From positions 1-64,000 of the forward strand of contig NZ_FOAR01000027.1 of the NCBI RefSeq assembly GCF_900109755.1: DNA of 64,000 nt, given 5' to 3'. Below are positions 42,163 to 50,932 of this stretch, in pieces. Under the pieces are notes generated by a model. The model made no database searches. It was not told the origin of the DNA and saw only the letters and a list, made by a program, of their open reading frames with translations. Numbering within the stretch: the first letter of the stretch is position 1; each line of letters starts with the position of its first letter. A program made the translations under genes and the position numbers. This DNA comes from Pseudomonas agarici. Lineage in GTDB: Bacteria; Pseudomonadota; Gammaproteobacteria; Pseudomonadales; Pseudomonadaceae.

Positions 42163-43989
42163 ATGCATCCCCGCGTTCTTGAGGTCACCGAACGGCTTAT
42201 CGCCCGCAGCCGCGCCACCCGCGAGGCGTACCTGGCACTGATTCGCAGCGCCGCCAGCGACGGTCCGATGCGCGGCAAACTGCAATGCGCGAACTTCGCC
42301 CATGGGGTGGCTGGGTGCGGCAGCGAAGACAAGCAAAGCCTGCGCATGATGAATGCCGCCAATGTGGCAATTGTTTCGTCATATAACGACATGCTCTCCG
42401 CACACCAGCCTTATGAAACTTATCCGGAGCAGATCAAGCAGGCGTTGCGTGAGATTGGCTCGGTTGGCCAGTTCGCCGGTGGCGTGCCCGCCATGTGCGA
42501 TGGCGTCACCCAGGGCGAACCGGGCATGGAACTGGGGATCGCCAGCCGCGAAGTGATCGCGCTGTCGACCGCCGTGGCGCTGTCCCATAACATGTTCGAC
42601 GCGGCGCTGATGCTCGGCATCTGCGACAAAATCGTGCCGGGCCTGATGATGGGCGCGCTACGCTTCGGTCATCTGCCGACCATTTTCGTCCCAGGTGGAC
42701 CGATGATCTCGGGCATTTCCAACAAGGAAAAAGCCGACGTCCGCCAGCGTTACGCCGAAGGCAAGGCCAGTCGCGAAGAGCTGTTGGAGTCGGAAATGAA
42801 GTCCTACCACAGCCCTGGCACCTGCACGTTCTACGGCACTGCCAACACCAATCAGTTGTTGATGGAAGTCATGGGCCTGCACTTGCCGGGCTCGTCCTTC
42901 GTCAACCCGAATACCCCGTTGCGCGATGCCCTGACCCGCGAGGCGGCGTTCCAGATCACGCGCATGACCAAGCAGAGCGGCAACTTCATGCCGATCGGGG
43001 AAATCGTCGACGAGCGGTCGCTGGTCAACTCCATCGTCGCGTTGCATGCCACCGGCGGTTCGACCAACCATACCCTGCACATGCCGGCTATTGCCCAGGC
43101 GGCGGGCATCCAATTGACCTGGCAGGACATGGCCGACCTCTCCGAGGTGGTGCCGACCCTGTCCCACGTGTACCCGAATGGCAAGGCCGATATCAACCAC
43201 TTCCAGGCGGCGGGCGGGATGTCGTTCCTGATCCGCGAACTGCTGGAGGCCGGCCTGCTCCACGAAAACGTCAACACCGTGGCCGGCCATGGCCTGAGTC
43301 GCTATACCCAGGAGCCGTTCTTGCAGGACGGCCAATTGGTCTGGCGCGAAGGCCCGATTGAAAGCCTCGACGAAAACATTCTGCGTCCGGTGGTTCGCGC
43401 GTTTTCCCCTGAAGGTGGCCTGCGGGTGATGGAAGGCAATCTTGGTCGTGGTGTGATGAAAGTCTCTGCGGTGGCCCTGGAGCACCAGGTCGTCGAAGCG
43501 CCGGCGGTGGTGTTCCAGGACCAGCAGGATCTGGCGGACGCGTTCAAGGCCGGCCTGCTGGAAAAGGACTTCGTGGCAGTGATGCGTTTTCAGGGCCCAC
43601 GTTCCAACGGCATGCCGGAGCTGCACAAGATGACCCCGTTTCTCGGCGTGCTGCAAGATCGCGGCTTCAAGGTCGCGCTGGTGACCGACGGGCGTATGTC
43701 CGGCGCCTCGGGCAAGATTCCGGCGGCGATTCATGTTTGTCCCGAAGCCCATGTGGGCGGCGCGTTGGCGCGGGTACGGGACGGTGACGTGATCCGCGTC
43801 GACGGGGTCAACGGGACGCTGCAGGTGCTGATCGATGACGCCGAATTCGAAGCGCGCGAGCCGACAATCGGTCTACTGGGTAATAATACCGGTTGTGGCC
43901 GCGAACTGTTCGGCTTCATGCGCATGGCCTTCAGCTCGGCGGAGCAGGGCGCCAGTGCGTTCACTTCGGCCTTGGAGACCCTCAAATGA
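42163..43989 (+). CDS. edd: Phosphogluconate dehydratase
   Basis: A 608-residue iron-sulfur dehydratase that converts 6-phosphogluconate to KDPG, the first committed Entner-Doudoroff step. It shows IlvD/Edd family patterns: FAGGVPAMCDGVTQGEPGME, with a cluster cysteine near residue 110; HSPG-type SPGTCTFYGTANTNQ (cysteine near residue 225); and TDGRMSGASGKIPAAIHVCPEA near residue 510. Length matches Edd rather than the shorter IlvD. It leads the edd-glk-gltR-gtrS block and its stop overlaps the glk start by 4 bases. Confidence 0.97.
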   Translation: MHPRVLEVTERLIARSRATREAYLALIRSAASDGPMRGKLQCANFAHGVAGCGSEDKQSLRMMNAANVAIVSSYNDMLSAHQPYETYPEQIKQALREIGSVGQFAGGVPAMCDGVTQGEPGMELGIASREVIALSTAVALSHNMFDAALMLGICDKIVPGLMMGALRFGHLPTIFVPGGPMISGISNKEKADVRQRYAEGKASREELLESEMKSYHSPGTCTFYGTANTNQLLMEVMGLHLPGSSFVNPNTPLRDALTREAAFQITRMTKQSGNFMPIGEIVDERSLVNSIVALHATGGSTNHTLHMPAIAQAAGIQLTWQDMADLSEVVPTLSHVYPNGKADINHFQAAGGMSFLIRELLEAGLLHENVNTVAGHGLSRYTQEPFLQDGQLVWREGPIESLDENILRPVVRAFSPEGGLRVMEGNLGRGVMKVSAVALEHQVVEAPAVVFQDQQDLADAFKAGLLEKDFVAVMRFQGPRSNGMPELHKMTPFLGVLQDRGFKVALVTDGRMSGASGKIPAAIHVCPEAHVGGALARVRDGDVIRVDGVNGTLQVLIDDAEFEAREPTIGLLGNNTGCGRELFGFMRMAFSSAEQGASAFTSALETLK

Positions 43990-44987
43990 AATTGGCCTTG
44001 GTTGGCGATATCGGCGGTACCAACGCCCGCTTCGCCGTGTGGAAAGACAACGGCCTGGAGTCGGTCAAGGTGCTGGCGACCGCCGATCATGCTTGTCCAG
44101 AAGACGCCATCAAGGTCTACCTGAGCGAGCTGGGACTGGCATTGGGGGCAATCGGCGCGGTGTGCCTGTCGGTGGCCGGTCCCGTGGGCGGCGACGAGTT
44201 TCGCTTTACCAACAATCACTGGCGCCTGAGCCGCAAGGCCTTTTGCGCTACGTTGCAAGTCGATGAGTTGTTGCTGGTCAACGATTTCTCGGCGATGGCC
44301 CTGGGCATGACCCGTCTTGAGCCCGGTGACTTTCGCGTGGTTTGCGAAGGCACCCCGGAGCCGCTGCGGCCCGCCGTGGTGATCGGCCCGGGAACCGGCC
44401 TGGGAGTCGGGACTTTGCTGCACCTGGGCGACGAGCGCTTCATGGCGCTGCCCGGCGAGGGTGGGCATGTCGACCTGCCATTGAACAGCCCACGCGAAAT
44501 CCAGCTCTGGCGGCACATTTATGATGAGATTGGGCATGTCAGCGCCGAGGCTGCGTTGAGTGGCGGTGGGCTGCCGCGAGTCTATCGGGCCATCTGCGCG
44601 GTGGATGGACACACGCCGCTGCTGGAGACGCCGGAAGCGATCACCGCTGCGGGACTGGCGGGCGACCCGATTGCCCTGGAAGTGCTGGAGCAGTTCAGCT
44701 GTTGGCTGGGGCGGGTCGCGGGTAACAATGTGCTGACCACGGGCGGCAGGGGAGGCGTGTATATCGTCGGTGGCGTGATTCCGCGATTTGCCGATTTTTT
44801 TGTCAAGAGTGGCTTTGCCAGAAGCTTTGCCGACAAGGGCTGCATGAGCGACTACTTCAAGGGCATCCCGGTGTGGCTGGTGACAGCGCCGTATTCCGGG
44901 CTGATCGGTGCGGGGGTGGCGCTACGGCAGGCTGTTGCGCACCGATCCGGTTCTCACAGCGTCCCGACAAGCCCGCTCTTGGCCTGA
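43986..44987 (+). CDS. glk: Glucokinase
   Basis: A 333-residue ATP-dependent glucokinase of the Glk (ROK-distinct) family. It begins LALVGDIGGTNARFAVW, the phosphate-binding loop. The catalytic region VNDFSAMALGM lies near residue 100, GPGTGLGVGTL near residue 135, and the glucose-binding GEGGHVDLP near residue 158. It phosphorylates cytoplasmic glucose before Zwf. The ATG overlaps the edd stop (ATGA), so translation is coupled. Confidence 0.95.
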   Translation: MKLALVGDIGGTNARFAVWKDNGLESVKVLATADHACPEDAIKVYLSELGLALGAIGAVCLSVAGPVGGDEFRFTNNHWRLSRKAFCATLQVDELLLVNDFSAMALGMTRLEPGDFRVVCEGTPEPLRPAVVIGPGTGLGVGTLLHLGDERFMALPGEGGHVDLPLNSPREIQLWRHIYDEIGHVSAEAALSGGGLPRVYRAICAVDGHTPLLETPEAITAAGLAGDPIALEVLEQFSCWLGRVAGNNVLTTGGRGGVYIVGGVIPRFADFFVKSGFARSFADKGCMSDYFKGIPVWLVTAPYSGLIGAGVALRQAVAHRSGSHSVPTSPLLA

Positions 44988-45095
44988 CTTGAGATCGACC
45001 GACATCCAAGGCCGGTTTGCGAAAGCATCGGTTCACGCAACACAGCTTCACAGCTTAATCGATTAAGGCATAATCCGCGTTTCGGTCCTACTCAC

Positions 45096-45103
45096 AACAA
45101 CAA
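45096..45103 (+). promoter_or_regulatory. Crc/Hfq (CA) motif at the gltR ribosome site
   Basis: AACAACAA fits the Hfq/Crc target AANAANAA and lies just before the AAGGA ribosome site of gltR. It suggests catabolite repression of translation. Confidence 0.55.
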
Positions 45104-45114
45104 GGACGCCTACC

Positions 45115-45846
45115 GTGAGCGCAGTCAGTAAGTCCATTCTTCTGGTCGACGATGACCAGGAAATCCGTGAGCTGCTGGACACCTACCTCAGTCGTGCCGG
45201 TTTCCAGGTGCGCACAGTCGGTGATGGCGCCGGTTTTCGCCAGGCGCTTAACGAGGCCCACAGCGACTTGGTCATCCTTGATGTGATGCTCCCCGACGAA
45301 GACGGCTTCAGCCTCTGCCGTTGGGTTCGCCAGCACCCGCGCCAGGCCCAGGTGCCGATCATCATGCTGACCGCCAGTTCCGACGAAGCCGACCGCGTCA
45401 TCGGCCTGGAGCTGGGTGCCGACGATTACCTGGGCAAACCCTTCAGTCCTCGTGAACTGCAGGCCCGGATCAAGGCACTGTTGCGCCGCGCCCAGTTCGC
45501 TCAGGACCGTAGCAGCAGTGAAGTGCTGGCCTTCGACGAGTGGCGTCTGGACACGGTCAGTCACCGGCTGTTTCATGTCGATGGCGAGGAAGTGATTCTC
45601 TCCGGTGCCGACTTCGCCCTGCTCAAGCTGTTTCTTGACTATCCTCAAGAGATCCTCGATCGCGATACCATCGGCAATGCCACCCGTGGGCGTGACCTGA
45701 TGCCCTTGGACCGGATCGTCGACATGGCCGTCAGTCGGTTGCGCCAACGCTTGCGGGATACCGAGAAGCCCCCCCGACTGATTCGCACGGTGCGTGGCAG
45801 CGGTTACCAACTGGCCGCCTGCGTCACCACCGCCAATGCTCTCTGA
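45115..45846 (+). CDS. gltR: Response regulator GltR
   Basis: A 243-residue OmpR-family regulator. The receiver has DDD acidic residues near 12-14, phospho-Asp in LVILDVMLPDEDG (near residue 57) and K in LGKPFSP. The winged-helix domain spans about 140-235, ending TVRGSGYQL. In Pseudomonas, GltR works with GtrS to control glucose uptake genes. The start is a GTG 8 bases after AAGGA. It overlaps gtrS by 11 bases. The likely target promoters in this window are the two matching blocks upstream of the AGE isomerase and gltB. Confidence 0.92.
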   Translation: MSAVSKSILLVDDDQEIRELLDTYLSRAGFQVRTVGDGAGFRQALNEAHSDLVILDVMLPDEDGFSLCRWVRQHPRQAQVPIIMLTASSDEADRVIGLELGADDYLGKPFSPRELQARIKALLRRAQFAQDRSSSEVLAFDEWRLDTVSHRLFHVDGEEVILSGADFALLKLFLDYPQEILDRDTIGNATRGRDLMPLDRIVDMAVSRLRQRLRDTEKPPRLIRTVRGSGYQLAACVTTANAL

Positions 45847-47296
45847 TCTGAGTCGGCGCTTGCCGGTCCCGCGCTCTCTGCTGGGGCGGATGCTGCTGCT
45901 GACGCTGTTCGCGGTGCTGCTGGCCCAGACTTTGTCCAGCCTCATCTGGCTCTCGCAATTGCGTGCGACCCAGCTCGAAGGTCTGGTGACCAGTGCCCGC
46001 AGCCTGGCGCGCTCGATGACCGCCAGCGTCAGCTACCTGCGCTCGTTGCCCCTGGCCTATCGGCCGCTGGTGCTCGACCAACTGCGTAGCATGGGCGGTA
46101 CGCGCTTTGTCGTGACCCTCAACGACAAACCGCTGGACATGAAGTTGCTGGGGCCGACCCCGCGCAAGACCGCGGTGCTCGATGCGGTCCACGAGGTGCT
46201 ACACCAATCGCTGGGCAACGATGTCGATATCTCGGTGAGTTTTGTCAGCCCCAGCGACCTGCGGATTTTCAACGGCGGTCTGAAGCTCGACGAGTTACCG
46301 CGCTCCTGGGCCCACTACGCACTGACCCTGGAGCCGGTCAATCCGCCGGTGCTGGTGACACAGATCCAGATGGCGCCGGGCGAGTGGCTGTATATTGCCT
46401 CGTTGCTTCCCGAGCCTTACACCAGCCTGGAGGAGGAGGGGCTGCCCTCCCAGCAGGTCTGGTTTATCCTGCTCACCAGCGGTTTCCTATTGCTGTTCAT
46501 CGGTCTGCTGGTGCACTGGCAGAGTCGCCCGCTCAAGCGCCTGGCCCGCTCGGCCCGGGATATGTCGCTGGGCGCGGAGCAAGTGCCGCCGGTGCTGGAG
46601 GGTGGCGGCAGCGAGGTGATGGAAGTCGGCCGCGCCCTCAATACCATGCGCGAGCGCATCGGTCGCTATCTGACCGAGCGTAGCCAGTTGTTCAGCGCCA
46701 TTTCCCATGACCTGCGCACGCCCATCACGCGCTTGCGGCTGCGGGTCGAATTGCTCGAAGACGAAAAGCTGCAGTTGAAGTTCGGCCGTGATCTCGACGA
46801 ACTGGAGATGTTGGTCAAAGGGGCGTTGCAGTGTGTGAAGGACACCGATATCCACGAGAATATCGAACCGGTGGACCTCAACCATGTACTCGATTGCCTG
46901 ATCGAGCCCTACCTGCCGCCCAACGGCAACGGTCGGGTCACGCTCGATGGTCGCGCACTGGCGGCCTTTCCCGGCAAACCGCTGGCCCTACGCCGGTGCA
47001 TGGGCAATCTGATCGACAACGCCCTCAAGTACGGTGACAAGGCTCATCTGCACATCGAAGACGACGACGAGGCTTTTGTCCTGCACGTCGATGACGAAGG
47101 TCCTGGGGTCCCCGAGCAGCGCCTGGAACAAGTGTTCGAGCCGCATTTCCGGTTGTCCGGCCAACTGCAGGGTTATGGCCTGGGGTTGGGAATTGCGCGC
47201 AATATCGCCCACAGCCATGGCGGTGAAGTGAGCCTGCAGAACCTGCGTGAAGGTGGTCTGCGGGTCACTTTGTACTTGCCGCGAAATGCCGACTGA
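45836..47296 (+). CDS. gtrS: Sensor histidine kinase GtrS
   Basis: A 486-residue inner membrane kinase with helices near residues 15-38 and 208-228 around a periplasmic sensor of about 170 residues. A HAMP domain and H-box (SAISHDLRTPITR, His near residue 287) follow. The ATPase domain has GNLIDNALKYG, DEGPGVP and GLGLGIARN. In P. aeruginosa GtrS senses 2-ketogluconate and 6-phosphogluconate. The ATG at 45836 overlaps gltR. Its last 32 bases overlap, tail to tail, the end of the AP2-like gene on the other strand. Confidence 0.92.
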   Translation: MLSDLSRRLPVPRSLLGRMLLLTLFAVLLAQTLSSLIWLSQLRATQLEGLVTSARSLARSMTASVSYLRSLPLAYRPLVLDQLRSMGGTRFVVTLNDKPLDMKLLGPTPRKTAVLDAVHEVLHQSLGNDVDISVSFVSPSDLRIFNGGLKLDELPRSWAHYALTLEPVNPPVLVTQIQMAPGEWLYIASLLPEPYTSLEEEGLPSQQVWFILLTSGFLLLFIGLLVHWQSRPLKRLARSARDMSLGAEQVPPVLEGGGSEVMEVGRALNTMRERIGRYLTERSQLFSAISHDLRTPITRLRLRVELLEDEKLQLKFGRDLDELEMLVKGALQCVKDTDIHENIEPVDLNHVLDCLIEPYLPPNGNGRVTLDGRALAAFPGKPLALRRCMGNLIDNALKYGDKAHLHIEDDDEAFVLHVDDEGPGVPEQRLEQVFEPHFRLSGQLQGYGLGLGIARNIAHSHGGEVSLQNLREGGLRVTLYLPRNAD

Positions 47297-47909
47297 TCGA
47301 GAGCAGCGCTTGCTCCGCGCTGATCGTCAGGGCTGCGTCCTGGGGTTTGGGCAGTTGGCTGGCGGCTGAGGCGGAAATCTGCTGGGCCTGGATGATGGCG
47401 GCCTGGATACGATGCTCGCGCAGACGCGAATTGGTCTGGCTGAAGTGTCGCTGCAAGGTTTCCATGGCTTGCTCATAGGGTTCGTCACACAACGCCAACT
47501 GTCGTTGGCGCTCGGCCAGGGCGAGGCGCTTGGCCTGCTGCTCGCCATAACGCTCGACACTGAAATTCCGGTTCAGGCTGTAGCCATGAATCCGCGTACA
47601 GGCCCGCCAATAAGCGGTGTTGTTGGACTCGATCCGGCGCACGCCCGGATGACCGCTGGTGTTGTGCGGCAACAGGCGTTGGCGGAATTCGGCGGTGAGC
47701 GTTTGCGACCGCTTCGGCAGCGGCGCATTGCGACACGACTCGGCGGCCAGGCGTGCGCCCTGTTCGCCACCGTATTGGTCGAACGTGAAGGTCTCGCTCA
47801 GGGACTGGCCGTGGCGCTGACCTTGCACTTTCCAGGCGTACTGTATCCCTCCCCGATACAAGGGCAAAATGCAGCATCGACGGGCCAGGTGCGAGTTATC
47901 GTTAACCAT
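47265..47909 (-). CDS. AP2-like DNA-binding domain protein with two internal repeats
   Basis: A 214-residue protein. Two similar stretches, at about residues 25-60 and 99-135, share Y/W at the start and then F-x-x-x-x-YG-x-x-Q-x-x-RLA (FDQYGGEQGARLA and VERYGEQQAKRLA). This is the shape of AP2/integrase-type three-strand DNA-binding domains. The rest is helical and Gln-rich (about 140-200). The start has an excellent AAGGAGG ribosome site 8 bases upstream. It overlaps the gtrS 3' end by 32 bases. Unlike most bacterial AP2 proteins it has no homing-endonuclease domain, so it may be a regulator. DNA binding is inferred. Confidence 0.65.
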   Translation of the reverse strand: MVNDNSHLARRCCILPLYRGGIQYAWKVQGQRHGQSLSETFTFDQYGGEQGARLAAESCRNAPLPKRSQTLTAEFRQRLLPHNTSGHPGVRRIESNNTAYWRACTRIHGYSLNRNFSVERYGEQQAKRLALAERQRQLALCDEPYEQAMETLQRHFSQTNSRLREHRIQAAIIQAQQISASAASQLPKPQDAALTISAEQALLSISRHFAASTK

Positions 47910-48110
47910 GGTGCATGCCTCCTTACGGGCGTGGGCTTCTATGGGTCATGTCATGGATGAAGTCTGGAAGATTCGCCCAGGCAACGTTGTCCTTCAATGT
48001 GGGAAAACTGCTTAGGGAGCACTCCTACACCGAAAACGGAATCGGCCTAATCGGCGTTTTTCCTACTTGATGGCAAAAGTGCCGATGCGGCGGATTATCA
48101 GGACAACAAT

Positions 48111-48176
48111 TGTCACCGCAAGGTGACATTTTCATCGGCCTTCGTTACCTGTTGTCAGCAAGATGCTGGTTAGAAT
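48111..48176 (+). promoter_or_regulatory. Conserved sugar-regulon promoter block upstream of the AGE isomerase
   Basis: It contains a perfect inverted repeat TGTCACC GCAA GGTGACA (48111-48128), then TT, 8 bases, CCTTCGTTACCTG (48139-48151), 19 bases and a -10 TAGAAT (48171-48176). The same layout with identical spacing recurs before gltB. There is no good -35, which suggests activator dependence; GltR is the natural candidate. Confidence 0.65.
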
Positions 48177-48208
48177 CCGCATGATGACAGGCGTTCGACC
48201 TGCCCCTG

Positions 48209-48216
48209 AATAACAA
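48209..48216 (+). promoter_or_regulatory. Crc/Hfq (CA) motif before the AGE isomerase
   Basis: AATAACAA, followed by GAAAAGG, fits AANAANAA and overlaps the ribosome-binding region, 16-23 bases before the ATG. Confidence 0.5.
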
Positions 48217-48231
48217 GAAAAGGCGACGCTC

Positions 48232-49500
48232 ATGGCTGGCGACAGCGTTGAATCTCCATTCGGCAGTTGGCTGGATGCTCCTGCTCACCAAACCTGGTTG
48301 ATCATGGAAGGACAGCGCCTGCTGTCCTTCGCTAAGGCTTCCAGGCTAGCTGAAGGTTTCGGCAATCTGGATGGGCGTGGTCGCCTGCCAGCCCAGGCCG
48401 TGGCCGAGACCATGAACACGGCCCGCATGACCCACGGTTTCGCCATGGCCCATATCCAGGGGATTCCCGGTTGCCGCGAGTTGGTCGACCATGGCGTCGC
48501 CGCGCTCTGGGGACCGCTGCGCGATGCGACCTTTGGTGGCTGGTATGCGGTGGCCGAACATCGCGATGGCAACAGCGCCAAGGCCGCTTATCTGCATGCC
48601 TTCGTGGCGCTCGCCGCCAGTTCGGCGGCGGTCGCCGGCAACCCGGAGGCCCCCGGCCTGCTCGCCGAGGCGATCCGGGTGCTCGATACGCATTTCTGGA
48701 GCGAGGAAGAAGGCACCTTGCGCGAGTCCTTCGCCCGTGACTGGGGCAACGAGGAAAGCTATCGCGGTGCCAACAGCAACATGCACGGCACCGAGGCCTT
48801 CCTTGCCCTGGCCGATGTCACCGGCGACAGTCGCTGGCTCGATCGTGCCCTGCGCATCGTCGAACGACTGATCCACCAGCGGGCGGCCACCAATGATTTC
48901 ATGGTCATTGAGCATTTCGACCGTCAGTGGCAGCCTTTGCCGGACTACAACCAAGACAACCCGGCTGACGGTTTCCGCCCCTACGGCACGACGCCTGGTC
49001 ACGGTTTTGAATGGTCGCGACTGTTGCTGCACCTTGAGGCAGCCCGCCGTGCGGCTGGGCTGCTGGCTCCAGATTGGCTACTGGAGGATGCCCGTGGGCT
49101 GTTCGCCAGTGCCTGGCGCCATGGCTGGGCGGCGGATGGCGCCCCCGGCGTGGTCTACACGCTGGATTGGGATCATCGTCCCGTAGTTCGCGAACGCCTG
49201 CACTGGGTGCATTGCGAGGCGAGCGCGGCAGCGGCGGCTTTGCTCCGGCGTACAGGAGAGGCGCAGTACGAAACCTGGTATCGGCGCTTCTGGGATTTCA
49301 ACGAACTGTACTTTATCGATCGGCTGCACGGTAGTTGGCATCACGAACTGGATGAACACAACCGGCCGAGTGCGCGCATCTGGGCTGGCAAGCCCGATCT
49401 CTATCATGCCTATCAGGCGGTACTGTTACCTTGCCTGCCGCTGGCACCCAGTCTCGCGAGCGCTCTGGCACAGGCTTGCTGGCCGAAACGCGGGTTATAA
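48232..49500 (+). CDS. AGE-family sugar epimerase/isomerase (D-mannose isomerase-like)
   Basis: A 422-residue (alpha/alpha)6-barrel enzyme of the N-acylglucosamine 2-epimerase superfamily. Typical patterns include RMTHGFAMAHIQG (Arg and His near residue 63), YRGANSNMHGTEAFLAL (near residue 180), GHGFEWSRLLLHLE (near residue 254) and a C-terminal WHHELDEHNRPS. Residue layout favours aldose-ketose isomerases such as YihS or D-mannose isomerase, which would turn mannose into fructose. Its promoter block matches that of gltB, and it is sited just before the transporter, so it probably feeds mannose taken up by the same ABC system. Confidence 0.82.
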   Translation: MAGDSVESPFGSWLDAPAHQTWLIMEGQRLLSFAKASRLAEGFGNLDGRGRLPAQAVAETMNTARMTHGFAMAHIQGIPGCRELVDHGVAALWGPLRDATFGGWYAVAEHRDGNSAKAAYLHAFVALAASSAAVAGNPEAPGLLAEAIRVLDTHFWSEEEGTLRESFARDWGNEESYRGANSNMHGTEAFLALADVTGDSRWLDRALRIVERLIHQRAATNDFMVIEHFDRQWQPLPDYNQDNPADGFRPYGTTPGHGFEWSRLLLHLEAARRAAGLLAPDWLLEDARGLFASAWRHGWAADGAPGVVYTLDWDHRPVVRERLHWVHCEASAAAAALLRRTGEAQYETWYRRFWDFNELYFIDRLHGSWHHELDEHNRPSARIWAGKPDLYHAYQAVLLPCLPLAPSLASALAQACWPKRGL

Positions 49501-49505
49501 ATACG

Positions 49506-49571
49506 TGTAACCAGGCAGTGACATTCGCGCGTCCCTTCGTTACCTGCGAAGGCTTGCGCCTTGACTAGAAT
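49506..49571 (+). promoter_or_regulatory. Conserved sugar-regulon promoter block upstream of gltB
   Basis: It contains an imperfect inverted repeat TGTAACC AGGC AGTGACA (49506-49523), then TT, 8 bases, CCTTCGTTACCTG (49534-49546), 19 bases and TAGAAT (49566-49571). All spacings equal those of the block at 48111-48176. Confidence 0.65.
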
Positions 49572-49604
49572 CCGATGCAGCGCAAGCACAAGACTTGTAT
49601 GCAT

Positions 49605-49612
49605 AACAACAA
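49605..49612 (+). promoter_or_regulatory. Crc/Hfq (CA) motif at gltB
   Basis: AACAACAA, continuing AGAAAGG into the ribosome site, is a perfect AANAANAA target about 14 bases before the gltB ATG. Confidence 0.6.
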
Positions 49613-49625
49613 GAAAGGTACTCAG

Positions 49626-50912
49626 ATGAATTCGATTTCTCGCCTCGCCGCAGTGATTTCTTTCGCTTCGTTGTTCCCCCTCGGCGCACAGGCCGCGGAC
49701 TCGAAAGGGACCGTAGAAGTGGTTCACTGGTGGACCTCCGGTGGTGAAAAAGCGGCTGTCGATGTTCTCAAGGCTCAGATTGAAAAAGATGGCTTCACCT
49801 GGAAGGACGGCGCTGTCGCTGGCGGCGGCGGTGCCACGGCCATGACCGTGCTGAAAAGTCGCGCGGTTGCCGGCAACCCGCCAGGCGTTGCGCAGATCAA
49901 GGGGCCGGACATCCAGGAGTGGGCGTCTACCGGTCTGCTCGACACTGATGTCCTGAAGGGCGTTGCCAAAGACGAGAAGTGGGACAGCCTGCTCGACAAG
50001 AAAATCTCCGATACCGTGAAATACGACGGTGACTACGTGGCCGTGCCGGTGAACATTCACCGCGTCAACTGGCTCTGGATCAACCCTGAAGTCTTCAAGA
50101 AAGCCGGAATCGAAAAACCGCCGACCACCCTCCAGGAATTCTACGCTGCCGGTGACCAGCTCAAGGCTGCGGGCTTCATCCCGCTCGCCCACGGCGGTCA
50201 GCCTTGGCAGGACAGCACTGTTTTCGAGGCCGTGGTGCTCTCGGTCATGGGGGTCGATGGCTACAAAAAAGCCCTGGTCGATCTGGACAATGCCACCCTG
50301 ACCGGTCCTGAAATGGTCAAGGCACTGACCGAGCTGAAGAAAGTCGCGACCTACATGGACGTCGACGGCAAAGGCCAGGACTGGAACCTGGAAGCGGCCA
50401 AGGTCATCAACGGCAAGGCCGGCATGCAGATCATGGGCGACTGGGCCAAGAGCGAGTGGACCGCGGCGAAGAAAATCGCTGGCAAGGACTACCAATGCGT
50501 AGCCTTTCCAGGCACCGACAAAGCCTTCACCTACAACATCGACTCCCTCGCGGTGTTCAAGCAGAAAGACAAGGGCACCGCAGCCGGTCAGCAAGACATT
50601 GCCAAGGTCGTCCTGGGTGAAAACTTCCAGAAAGTCTTCAGCATCAACAAGGGCTCGATTCCGGTGCGCAACGACATGCTAAGCGATATGGGCAAATACG
50701 GTTTCGACTCCTGTGCCCAGACCGCCGCCAAGGATTTCCTGGCGGATGCCAAGACCGGCGGCCTGCAACCGAGCATGGCGCACAACATGGCGACCACGCT
50801 GGCGGTACAAGGGGCGTTCTTTGACGTAGTGACCAACTACATCAACGACCCGAAAGCCGATCCTGCCGACGCCGCGAAGAAACTCGGCGCGGCGATCAAG
50901 TCTGCCAAGTAG
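49626..50912 (+). CDS. gltB: Glucose/mannose ABC transporter substrate-binding protein
   Basis: A 428-residue periplasmic sugar-binding protein (family 1 solute-binding). A signal peptide occupies about residues 1-21 (cleaved after AQA). The mature start GTVEVVHWWTSGGEKAAVDVLK is typical of glucose/mannose binding proteins, with Trp residues that stack on the sugar. The ATG at 49626 directly begins the signal peptide; an in-frame upstream start at 49575 is rejected. It is followed by a REP pair, then the two permeases and ATPase. Also called gtsA. Confidence 0.93.
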   Translation: MNSISRLAAVISFASLFPLGAQAADSKGTVEVVHWWTSGGEKAAVDVLKAQIEKDGFTWKDGAVAGGGGATAMTVLKSRAVAGNPPGVAQIKGPDIQEWASTGLLDTDVLKGVAKDEKWDSLLDKKISDTVKYDGDYVAVPVNIHRVNWLWINPEVFKKAGIEKPPTTLQEFYAAGDQLKAAGFIPLAHGGQPWQDSTVFEAVVLSVMGVDGYKKALVDLDNATLTGPEMVKALTELKKVATYMDVDGKGQDWNLEAAKVINGKAGMQIMGDWAKSEWTAAKKIAGKDYQCVAFPGTDKAFTYNIDSLAVFKQKDKGTAAGQQDIAKVVLGENFQKVFSINKGSIPVRNDMLSDMGKYGFDSCAQTAAKDFLADAKTGGLQPSMAHNMATTLAVQGAFFDVVTNYINDPKADPADAAKKLGAAIKSAK

Positions 50913-50932
50913 CCTTCAGCACCGACCGCTCG

